Positions 9,634-17,900 of a stretch of DNA of 64,000 bases are shown one piece after another (the first letter of the stretch is position 1; each line of letters opens with the position of its first letter). Below the pieces are notes generated by a model. It was not told the DNA's origin, ran no database searches, and saw only the letters and a program-made list of their open reading frames with translations. Source of the stretch: Anaeromyxobacter diazotrophicus (lineage in GTDB: Bacteria; Myxococcota; Myxococcia; Myxococcales; Anaeromyxobacteraceae); contig NZ_BJTG01000003.1 of NCBI RefSeq assembly GCF_013340205.1, forward strand, positions 248,001 to 312,000, given 5' to 3'. The position numbers and the translations under genes were made by a program.

Positions 9634-10509
9634 TCAGCCGTGGTGCCCGTGGCCGTCGTCGCCCTGGCCGCCGTCTCCGTGCGGGTCGTCACCCTGGCCG
9701 TGGTCACCGTGCCCGCCGTCGCCGTGCGGGTCGCCGCCCTGGCCGTGCTCTCCGTGTCCGCCATCCCCGTGCTGGTGGTCGCCCTGGTCGCCGCCGTGGC
9801 CGCCGTCCGCGTGGTCGCCGTCCCCGCCGCCGTCGTGGCCCGGCGAGGCGTTGCAGATCCACTGAGTGGAGTCGACCACCTCGTCGCCGTCGAGCTTGCC
9901 GTCGCCGTTCACGTCGAGGAAGCTCTGGAGCTCCACGCCGCCGTGCTCGCAGCCGTCCGGCGGGGTGCCGCCGGAGGGCGCGGCGGTGGCGAGGTAGACG
10001 CGGCTCGGCTGGAAGCAGGTGGTCGTCACCGACCGCGGCTCTTCGCCGTTCCAGACGCCGTTCCCGTCGAGGTCGGTGAAGGCGGTGATCTCGAGGCCGC
10101 CGGCGGGGCAGCTCTCCGAGCCGGGCGGCAGCGTGACCACGGAGATGATCGCGTTCGCTCCCGCGGGGCCCTGCGCGCCCGTCGCCCCGGTGGCGCCGGT
10201 CGGCCCAGTTTCCCCCGTCGCCCCGGTCGCTCCCGTCGCTCCCGTCGCCCCCGTGACCGTCTGCGCGCCCACCGTCCCGCCGGGGGCGCCGTTGCAGACG
10301 TAGGTGGTGGCGGTGACCTCGGAGGCGTCGAGCACGCCGTTCCCGTTCCGGTCCACGCCGGTCGACACCGCCGTGCCGCCGTACGTACAGTGAACCCCCG
10401 CCGCCTCGGGCGAGGTCGAGACGAGCGCGCTCGCCCCTCGGTCTCCCTTGTCCCCGCAAGCGATCACGCACGTCGCCAGGGCCAGGCTCCACCACCGCTG
10501 CGTCAGCAC
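9634..10509 (-). CDS. Lipoprotein with collagen-like, Ca-loop (DUF7151-like) and His/Gly/Asp repeats
   Basis: A 291-residue lipoprotein. GTG at 10509 is preceded by AAAGGTGG and leads straight into a lipoprotein signal with lipobox VIAC. Three Asp-rich loops of the EF-hand kind (DRNGNGVLDASE, DLDGNGVWNGEE, DVNGDGKLDGDE) sit beside paired Cys and resemble the DUF7151 repeat. Between loops 1 and 2 lies a collagen-like stretch of Gly-X-Thr triplets (about 30 residues). The last ~55 residues are an imperfect 15-residue repeat built from GDHGQGDDPHGDGG-like units, very rich in His, Asp and Gly, a plausible metal-binding tail. The repeat is also visible in the DNA at 9660-9790. Probable role: surface Ca- or transition-metal-binding protein (inference). 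Confidence 0.8.
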   Translation of the reverse strand: MLTQRWWSLALATCVIACGDKGDRGASALVSTSPEAAGVHCTYGGTAVSTGVDRNGNGVLDASEVTATTYVCNGAPGGTVGAQTVTGATGATGATGATGETGPTGATGATGAQGPAGANAIISVVTLPPGSESCPAGGLEITAFTDLDGNGVWNGEEPRSVTTTCFQPSRVYLATAAPSGGTPPDGCEHGGVELQSFLDVNGDGKLDGDEVVDSTQWICNASPGHDGGGDGDHADGGHGGDQGDHQHGDGGHGEHGQGGDPHGDGGHGDHGQGDDPHGDGGQGDDGHGHHG

Positions 10510-10910
10510 GAGCGCCACCTTTCGCGGCGCCGGTGAACGGGGCGCCGCCTCAACGGCCCGCGCGGGAGAGCGGAGGCCCGCGTCGCTCACCGGCGTGGGA
10601 CCGCTCGTCCGCGGCGGGACGAGTCGACTGTGTGGAGGGAGCCCACAGCAACCGCCGCGCCGCTCGGCTGGCCCACGACCGCGTGACGCGCGGGCGCGGG
10701 GAGGCGTCCTCCCCGAGAGACGCGCCCCGCCGGCGGGGCGCGCGGGCGTGGCCGCGCGCAACGCGCAGGCAGGACGCGGAGAAATGCGCCGCGCCGGCCC
10801 GCGCGCCGGCGCGAGCCGAGACCAGCGCACCGCCGCGCGGGACGGCGCGAGGGCGCCCGCCCGCTTGTCGGAATTACAGGCGCCGATCGGTAAGGCTTAC
10901 CGCCGCGAGG
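10510..10910. other. Gene-poor 400-bp region between two minus-strand genes
   Basis: No credible gene; open frames here lack start context and family resemblance. The DNA is extremely G/C-rich with many short self-complementary runs (GCGCGCC types). It must hold the promoter of the DUF7151-like lipoprotein. A precise palindrome lies at 10888-10902. Confidence 0.5.
10888..10902. promoter_or_regulatory. Perfect 15-bp palindrome CGGTAAGGCTTACCG
   Basis: Arms CGGTAAG and CTTACCG flank one central base. It lies 9 bp beyond the stop of the minus-strand hydrolase, inside a locally AT-richer patch. The single-base centre suits a dimeric DNA-binding protein better than an RNA hairpin, but a short terminator-like stem is possible. 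No partner identified. Confidence 0.4.
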
Positions 10911-11708
10911 TCAGGCCTCGGGCGGCAGCGCTGCGAAGAACCCCGACAGCGCCGCGCTGAAGGCGGTCGGGTTCTCGAGGTTGACGAGGTGCCCGGTGGC
11001 GGGGATGCGCAGGAGCCGCGCCCCCGGCACGTGCGTCGCCATCCGCTGCGCCTCGCCGAACGGGATCACCTGATCCTCCTCGCCCGCGATGACCAGGGTG
11101 GGGCAGGTGATGAGCGGCAGGGTCGGCACCGAGTCCTGCCGCAGCGCCAGCCCGCGCGCCGCCGCCGCCACCCCCTCGGGCGTGCCGCCCTGGATGAGCC
11201 CCTTCACCCTGGCCAGCAGCGCCGGGTCCGGGTCGGGCCGCAGCAGCTTCGGCCCGAAGTCGTCCGCGACCCAGCCGAGCCCCTTCGCGAGCGCGTTCCG
11301 AGCGTACTGCTCGCGCGCGTCCTTCTGCGCCTGGGTGTCGGGCGTCGCCTTGGTGGCGCACAGCGCGAGCGCGCGGAAGATGCCCGGCGCCTGGCGGTAG
11401 AGCTCGAGCGCGGCGTAGCCGCCCATCGACAGCCCGGCCACCGCCACCTTGCGGATCCCGAGCTGCCGGAGCAGCGCCAGCGCGTCCTGCGCGATGCGCG
11501 CCATGGTGGTCGGCCCCGCCGCGCCGCCGCTCCGGCCGAGGCCGCGGTCGTCGAACGCGAGCACGCGGAAGCGCGCCGCCAGCGCCGCCAGCTGCGGCTC
11601 CCACATCCTGGAGTGGAGCGGGAAGGCGTGGAGGAGCAGCACGACGTCGTTCCCGGAGCCCGCCTCGCGGTAGTGGAGGGTGGCGTCGCCGACGTGGAAG
11701 TTGGGCAT
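10911..11708 (-). CDS. Alpha/beta hydrolase
   Basis: A 265-residue alpha/beta-hydrolase fold protein. It has an oxyanion-loop segment LLLHAFPLHSRMW, the nucleophile elbow GLSMGG with Ser94, an acid in the segment IAGEEDQVIPF and a catalytic His in ATGHLVNLE. This layout is shared with 3-oxoadipate enol-lactonase (PcaD), haloperoxidase-type and BioH-type enzymes; PcaD-like is closest by eye, but no aromatic catabolism genes are nearby. No signal peptide, so cytoplasmic. It is divergent from tldD with 63 bp between starts. Substrate unknown. Confidence 0.85.
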   Translation of the reverse strand: MPNFHVGDATLHYREAGSGNDVVLLLHAFPLHSRMWEPQLAALAARFRVLAFDDRGLGRSGGAAGPTTMARIAQDALALLRQLGIRKVAVAGLSMGGYAALELYRQAPGIFRALALCATKATPDTQAQKDAREQYARNALAKGLGWVADDFGPKLLRPDPDPALLARVKGLIQGGTPEGVAAAARGLALRQDSVPTLPLITCPTLVIAGEEDQVIPFGEAQRMATHVPGARLLRIPATGHLVNLENPTAFSAALSGFFAALPPEA

Positions 11709-11771
11709 GGGCGGGAGCTTAGCAGCCGCGGAGCGGCGCGTCCGCGCCGGCCGTGTTACCTCCTCCGGGAC

Positions 11772-13199
11772 ATGAGCTCGATCCGTTACTTCGCCCGCTT
11801 CGGGGTGACCGAGGCGCTGGTCGCCGACGCGCTCTCGGCGGCGCTGTCCCGCGGCGGCGACTTCGCCGACGTCTTCTTCCAGCACCGCGTCTCGAACGAC
11901 CTGGCGCTCGAGGACGGGGCGGTGAACCGCGCCTACACCACCGTCGAGCTGGGCGTCGGCGTGCGGGTGGTGAAGGGCGACCAGACCGGCTACGGCTACA
12001 CCGAGGACCTCTCGCCCGCGGCGCTCCGCGCCTGCGCCGAAACCGCGGCCGCCATCGCCAGCGGCCCGGCCCGCCCGGCGCCGCAGCGCTTCCACGTCCC
12101 GTCGCGCCTGCCGGACCGCTACCGCCTGCAGACGCCCTGGGAGGAGGTGCGGCCCGAGGCGAAGCTGCCGCTCCTCGAGGGGGTGAACGCGCGCGTCTTC
12201 GCCGCCGACCCGCGGGTGAAGAAGGTGAGCGTCCACTTCCGCGACGAGGCGGGCGCGGTGCTGGTCGCCACCAGCGACGGGCGGCTCGTCGAGGACCTGC
12301 AGCCCATGACGCTGCTCTACGTCTCGTGCCTGGCGGAGCAGGGCGGGCGGCGCGAGCAGGGCGGCTACAACGTGGCCGGCCGGGCCGGCTTCGACTTCTA
12401 CGCGCCCGACCGGGTGGACCGGGTGGTGCGCGAGGCGGTGGCGCGCACCGCCATCCTGTTCGAGGCGGGGCCGGCGCCGGCCGGCGAGCTGCCGGTGGTG
12501 CTCGCCGCCGGCTCCTCGGGCATCCTGCTCCACGAGGCGATCGGCCACGGCATGGAGGCCGACTTCAACCGCAAGAACGTCTCCATCTACGCGGACAAGA
12601 TCGGCAAGGCCATCGCGAAGCCGTTCGTGAACATCGTCGACGACGCCGCCAACGAGGGCGCCCGCGGCGCCATCAACGTGGACGACGAGGGGAACGCGGC
12701 GGGGACCACCCGGCTCGTCGAGGACGGCGTGCTCGCCACCTACCTCCACGACGCGATCAGCGCCAAGCACTACGGCGTCGCCCCCACCGGCAACGGCCGC
12801 CGCCAGGGCTACGCCTATCCGCCCTTGCCCCGCATGCGCTCGACCTACATGCTGCCCGGCCCGCACAAGCGGGAGGAGATCATCCAGAGCGTGAAGAAGG
12901 GCATCTACTGCGAGAACTTCACCAATGGGCAAGTGAACATCGGGGCCGGCGACTTCACCTTCTACGTGAAGAACGGCTGGCTCATCGAGGACGGCAAGCT
13001 GACGCGGCCGATCAAGGACGTGAACATCATCGGCAACGGCCCCAAGGTGCTGGAGCAGGTGGACATGGTCTCGGACGACCTCGCCATCGACGAGGGCGGC
13101 TGGACCTGCGGCAAGGACGGGCAGAGCGTGCCGGTCTCGCAGGGGCTGCCGACGGTGCGGGTGGCCTCGCTCACCGTGGGGGGGCGCGGGAATGGCTAG
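11772..13199 (+). CDS. tldD: TldD metalloprotease subunit
   Basis: A 475-residue TldD. The zinc site is the HExxxH segment LLHEAIGHGMEAD (H254, E255, H259) in the C-terminal domain. The N-terminal domain carries the usual GVGVRVVKGDQTGYGYT region. With TldE it forms a heterodimeric protease that trims modified peptides and other unfolded substrates (microcin B17 maturation and CcdA degradation in E. coli). Its end overlaps the tldE start by 8 bp, so the two are translationally coupled. Length matches the family. The start ATG lies 10 bp after a TTACCT box, so the leader is short at most. Confidence 0.95.
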   Translation: MSSIRYFARFGVTEALVADALSAALSRGGDFADVFFQHRVSNDLALEDGAVNRAYTTVELGVGVRVVKGDQTGYGYTEDLSPAALRACAETAAAIASGPARPAPQRFHVPSRLPDRYRLQTPWEEVRPEAKLPLLEGVNARVFAADPRVKKVSVHFRDEAGAVLVATSDGRLVEDLQPMTLLYVSCLAEQGGRREQGGYNVAGRAGFDFYAPDRVDRVVREAVARTAILFEAGPAPAGELPVVLAAGSSGILLHEAIGHGMEADFNRKNVSIYADKIGKAIAKPFVNIVDDAANEGARGAINVDDEGNAAGTTRLVEDGVLATYLHDAISAKHYGVAPTGNGRRQGYAYPPLPRMRSTYMLPGPHKREEIIQSVKKGIYCENFTNGQVNIGAGDFTFYVKNGWLIEDGKLTRPIKDVNIIGNGPKVLEQVDMVSDDLAIDEGGWTCGKDGQSVPVSQGLPTVRVASLTVGGRGNG

Positions 13200-14517
13200 C
13201 GACCTCCTGAAGGTGGCCGAGGAGACGGTGGCGCTGGCGCTCCGGAAGGGCGCGCGCGAGGCGGCCGGCGGCGCCTACCGCGTGCGCTCGGTCGAGGTGC
13301 AGTGGCGCGACGGGCAGCTCGAGAAGGTGACCGAGGCCACCACCCGCGGGCTCGGCCTCGAGCTGTACGTGGACGGCCGCTACAGCGCGGTCTCCACCGC
13401 GGACCTCCGGCCGGAGGCGGTGGAGCAGTTCGTCGCGGACGCGATCGCGCTCACCCGCACGCTCACCCCCGACCCCTACCGCGCGCTGCCGGATCCCCGG
13501 CTGTACGAGGGCCGCTCGACGCTGGCGCTCGACCTCGAGGACCCGCGCTACGGCGAGCTCGACGCCGCGCGCCGGGTGGACCTGGCGCGGGCGCTGGAGG
13601 AGTCGGCGCGGGCGGTGAAGGGCGCCGAGGCCATCCTCTCCGTCACCACCGGCTTCGGCGACACGCTGGGCGAGAGCGCGCGCGTCCACTCCAACGGCTT
13701 CAGCGGCGCGCGGCGCGTGACCGACTTCGGCCTCTCGGCGCAGGTCTCGGTGAAGGACCCCGACGGCCGCCGCCCGGAGGACTGGGACGCCGCCGGCGGT
13801 CGCCACTTCCGCGCGCTGCCGGCGCCGGAGCGGGTGGGCCGCGCCGCCGCGGAGCGCGCGCTCGCGCGCATCGGCTCCCGCAAGGGCGAGTCGGGTCGCT
13901 TCACCGTGGCGGTCGAGAACCGCTCCGCGGCGCGGCTGCTCGGCTTCCTGCTCGGGCCCATGACCGCGGCGGCGCTGCAGCAGAAGCGCAGCTTCCTCGA
14001 CGGAAAGCTCGGCGCGCAGATCGGGAGCGCCCGGCTCGAGCTCGCCGACGATCCGCTCGTGCCGCGCGGGCTCGGCTCGCGCCTGTGGGACTCGGAGGGG
14101 ATCGCCGCCCGCCGCTTCCCGCTCTTCGAGGCGGGCGCGCTCCGGAGCTACTTCGTCGACAACTACTACGGCCGGAAGCTCGGGATGGCGCCCACCAGCC
14201 GCGGCATGTCGAACCTGGCGTGGAAGCTGGGCGAGCACGGTCAGGACCGGCTCCTCGCCGAGCTGGGCGAGGGGCTCCTCGTCACCGGCTTCCTCGGCGG
14301 GAACTCGAACTCCACCACCGGTGACTTCTCGCTCGGCGCGCAGGGCTTCCGCGTCCGCGGCGGCCAGCTGGCCGAGCCGGTGGGCGAGATGAACCTCTCC
14401 GGCAACCACCTCGAGCTCTGGCCGCACCTCGCGGGAGTCGGAAACGACCCCTACCCCTGGTCCGCCGCGCGGACCCCCACCCTCGTCTTCGAGGGCGTGC
14501 AGGTCGCCGGCACCTGA
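13192..14517 (+). CDS. pmbA: TldE/PmbA, partner of TldD
   Basis: A 441-residue partner subunit that shares the TldD fold but lacks the HExxxH zinc motif; the equivalent region reads ENRSAARLLGFLLGPMTAAAL, as expected for TldE. The conserved C-terminal segment GNSNSTTGDFSLGAQGFRV is present. It scaffolds the TldD active site and forms the substrate tunnel. Translational overlap with tldD ensures equal synthesis. A hairpin (14546-14565) follows 28 bp after the stop. Confidence 0.93.
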   Translation: MASDLLKVAEETVALALRKGAREAAGGAYRVRSVEVQWRDGQLEKVTEATTRGLGLELYVDGRYSAVSTADLRPEAVEQFVADAIALTRTLTPDPYRALPDPRLYEGRSTLALDLEDPRYGELDAARRVDLARALEESARAVKGAEAILSVTTGFGDTLGESARVHSNGFSGARRVTDFGLSAQVSVKDPDGRRPEDWDAAGGRHFRALPAPERVGRAAAERALARIGSRKGESGRFTVAVENRSAARLLGFLLGPMTAAALQQKRSFLDGKLGAQIGSARLELADDPLVPRGLGSRLWDSEGIAARRFPLFEAGALRSYFVDNYYGRKLGMAPTSRGMSNLAWKLGEHGQDRLLAELGEGLLVTGFLGGNSNSTTGDFSLGAQGFRVRGGQLAEPVGEMNLSGNHLELWPHLAGVGNDPYPWSAARTPTLVFEGVQVAGT

Positions 14518-14545
14518 CCGCCGCCCGCGCTCCGGCTGTCCGCCT

Positions 14546-14565
14546 CCGTCGGCGCTCGCCGACGG
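14546..14565 (+). terminator. Hairpin downstream of tldD-pmbA
   Basis: Perfect 8-bp arms CCGTCGGC and GCCGACGG around a GCTC tetraloop, 28 bp after the pmbA stop. There is no T-tract, so this is a candidate terminator or 3'-end stabiliser rather than a textbook intrinsic terminator. A second weaker stem (CCCCCT/AGGGGG) lies at 14598-14616. Confidence 0.5.
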
Positions 14566-14959
14566 CGTCGCGACGCGCTGCGTAAACGGAAGTTCTACCC
14601 CCTCGAAGGGAGGGGGCCGTCACGGTCCGTCAGGGATCAAAAGGGGCGTAAATGACTGGTTAACTCCACGACCAGTCTTTGACCACGGTCAACCGTAAGC
14701 GCTAGCCCCGCGTCCCGAAAGGTAGTTTCTCCCGTCCGGGAGGCAGATTCCCCTGGAATTTGCCCGCCTGTACGTTGAGAGCGGGACATGCGCCTACCGT
14801 CCCCTACCCAAAATATTCCCCAACACACGCCCCCTTGCCCTGCCGCCGAGGTGAGCCTCGAGGTAGCGCAAGTTCGTACGTGTGGGTGCCCAAATGGGTC
14901 TATCGAGACCCTGGGCGAGGGAATGGCGCGGCTCGAACGCAGTCCACGGGGACGCAGAC
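14566..14959. other. Long regulatory/leader region before the multicopper oxidase
   Basis: About 390 bp without a supported gene, and clearly less G/C-rich than its surroundings. It holds two inverted repeats (14654-14692), an AT patch near 14806-14828, and two hairpins close to the gene: CGAGG-TGAG-CCTCG near 14850 and GGGTCT-ATCG-AGACCC at 14896-14911. It is probably promoter plus a structured 5' leader. I could not match it to a known riboswitch class. Confidence 0.5.
14654..14692. promoter_or_regulatory. Two adjacent inverted repeats upstream of the multicopper oxidase
   Basis: GACTGGT (14654-14660) is inverted as ACCAGTC (14671-14677). Directly after it lies the near-continuous palindrome TTGACC-AC-GGTCAA (14679-14692), whose left arm could double as a -35 box. 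Two regulator-type sites side by side ~270 bp before the start suggest regulated expression. The regulator is not identified. Confidence 0.45.
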
Positions 14960-17900
14960 ATGTTCAACCGGCTCGGAATCCACTGGAAGGGCCTCGCGGC
15001 GCTGCTGGCCGCGGGGTGCGTCGCTCTCCCGCTGACCGCGAGGGCGCAGGCGTCCTCGGCGCAGCCCTCGGTGGTCCCCTCGCCCAAGGGCGACGGCTCG
15101 ACCATGACGCTCATGCGCCGGACGACGCAGGCCGACCGCGCCGGCGCCGCGCTGCGCGCGCTGCAGCGCAAGAAGGCGAACGCGGCCGTCGCGCCCGCGG
15201 CGGCGCCGAAGCTCGCCCCGAAGGCCGCGCCCAAGGCCGGCGCCTCCCGCCTGCGGGCGGCGGGCACGGCGAGCCGGGCGGCGACCCTGGCTCCCGCGCT
15301 CCCGCCCTACGACCTCTACGCCTCGCCCAACTACGCGACCAGCAAGTACCCGACCGCCACGTGCTCCAACTCGCCGGGCGTGACCTGCCAGAAGGACGCG
15401 GACTGCCCGGGCTACCAGCCGCCTTTCCTCATCGGGCCGAACCTCTTCCCGTCCGCCGAGACCTGCACCGGGCCCGTCGTGCCCGGCACCGGCATCCAGA
15501 AGTTCGTCGACACGCTGCCGGGCTTCTGCAGCGTGACCGGGCCGAACGACCTCGGCAACTGCCTGCCGATCGCGATGCCTGACACCAGCACCTTCCCCGG
15601 CGCCGACTACTACGAGATCGGCCTCCAGGACTACCGGTACCAGTTCCACCGCGACCTGCCGAACAAGACCAAGGTCCGCGGCTACTACCAGAAGAACACC
15701 AGCGATCCCTACGCCAGCAAGAACTTCTACCTGGGCCCGTTCATCGTGGCCCGGACGGACCGCCCGGTGCGCGTGAAGTTCACGAACGAGCTCGGCGTCG
15801 GCGCGGCGGGCGACTTCTTCATCCCGGTGGACAAGACGCTCTCCGGCACCGACCTCGGGCCGGACGGGACGCCCTACACGCAGAACCGCGCCACCGTCCA
15901 CCTGCACGGCGGCAACTCCCCGTGGATCAGCGACGGCACGCAGCACCAGTGGACGACGCCGGTGGGCGAGAACACCACCACCCACAAGCGCGGCGTCAAC
16001 GTGGAGTTCGTGCCGGACATGTGGTTCGACGTGAACGGCAATCCGCTCGCCGCCTGCTCCGGCCAGGTCTCCTGCGCCGTCCCTGGCGCCACCAACGACC
16101 CGGGCGACGGCCGGCTCACCTTCTACTGGACGAACCAGCAGAGCGGCCGGCTCATGTTCTTCCACGACCACGCGTACGGCATCACCCGGCTCGGCGTCTA
16201 CGCCGGCGAGGCGGCGGGTTACCTGCTCGTGAAGCCGGACGACGAGGACCGGCTGGCGGCGGCCACCGTGCCGGGCACCCTGGGCACCAAGTTCTTCGAC
16301 CCGGCGTCCGCGGTGACGACGGCGACCTCGCCCGACCTCGACCACGTCATCCCGCTCGTCCTCCAGGACAAGACCTTCGTCCCGCCCGCCGCGCAGCTCG
16401 CGCAGCAGGACCCGACCTGGGACCCGGCGCTGTGGAGCGGCGAGGACGGCCTCTGGTACCCGCACGTCTACACGCCGAACCAGTGGCCGGGGAACCCCGA
16501 CCTCTCCAGCACGAACCCCATGGGACGCTGGGACTACGGCCCGTGGTTCTGGCCCATGCAGACCTCCCTCACCGGCGTCACCTGGGATGGCCAGGTCGTG
16601 AACCGGCCGCTCACCATCCCGTGCCGCAGCGCGCTGGCGGTGGACCCGCTCACGAACCCGAACGGCGACACCGAGTGCCCGAGCACGCCCTCGCCCTCGA
16701 TGGTGCCCGAGTCGTTCCTCGACACGCCGGTGGTGAACGGCACCGCCTACCCGACGCTCACCGTCGACCCGGCCGCCTACCGCTTCCAGATCCTGAACGC
16801 CGCCAACGAGCGCAACTTCAACCTCAGCCTGTTCGTCGCCGACGCGAGCGGCACCGAGGTGAAGATGGTGGACGCGGTGCCGCACTCGTCCAGCAGCGTG
16901 CCGCCGCTCTGCAGCGGAAGCGCGCCGCTCAGCGACGTGACCGGCTCGCCCAACGGCCCGGACCTCGGCCCCGCCACCTGCTGGCCGCGCGACTGGCCGG
17001 TCGACGCCCGCCAGGGCGGCGTGCCGGACCCGGCCACCGTCGGCCCGAAGTGGATCCAGATCGGCAGCGAGGCGGGGCTGCTCCCGGCGCCGGCCGTCAT
17101 CCCGCCGCTGCCCGTCAACTACGAGCTCAACAAGCGCAACATCGTGGTGCTGAACGTCTCGACCAAGGCGCTCTTCATGGGCCCGGCCGAGCGCGCCGAC
17201 GTGGTGGTGGACTTCTCCGCCTACGCCGGGAAGACGCTCATCCTCTACAACGACTCGCCCGCGCCGGTGCCGGCCGGTGACCCGCGCCAGGACCTGTACA
17301 CGGGCGCGCCCGACCAGACCACCGTCGGCGGCGCGCCGAGCCCGCTCCCCGGCTACGGCCCGAACAACCGCACCGTCATGCAGATCAAGGTGCGCGCCGC
17401 CGCCTCCGCCTCGCAGCCGCCGGTCGATCTGGCGGCCATCACGACGGCGCTCAACCAGGCCTTCGCCGGCTCGCAGCCGCCGCCCATCGTGCCGGAGGCG
17501 GTCTACAACCAGGTCTACAACCCGGCGACGCCGTTCGCGAACACCTACCTGCCCATCCAGGCGCTGAGCCTCACCTTCACGCCCATCGGGCAGTCGCAGC
17601 CGGTCACCATCCCGTTCGCGAACAAGGCGCTGCACGAGCTCTTCACGACCGACCAGGGCCGGATGAACTCGCTCCTCGGCGTGGAGATCCCGAACACGAA
17701 CTGGCTCAACCAGACCACCATCCCGTTCGCGAACTTCGACCCGACGACCGAGTTCCTCACCGACGGCGTGCCGCAGATCTGGAAGATCACGCACAACGGC
17801 GTCGACACCCACACCATCCACTTCCACCTCTTCAACGCGCAGGTCCTGAACCGCGTCGGCTGGGACGGCCAGATCCGCGCCCCGGACGCGAACGAGCTCG

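Noticed and set aside
14641-14959. Cyclic-di-GMP (GEMM) riboswitch upstream of the oxidase
   Set aside because: Some motifs (GGTCAACCG, GGTAG) are reminiscent, but the conserved core and tetraloop receptor do not line up.
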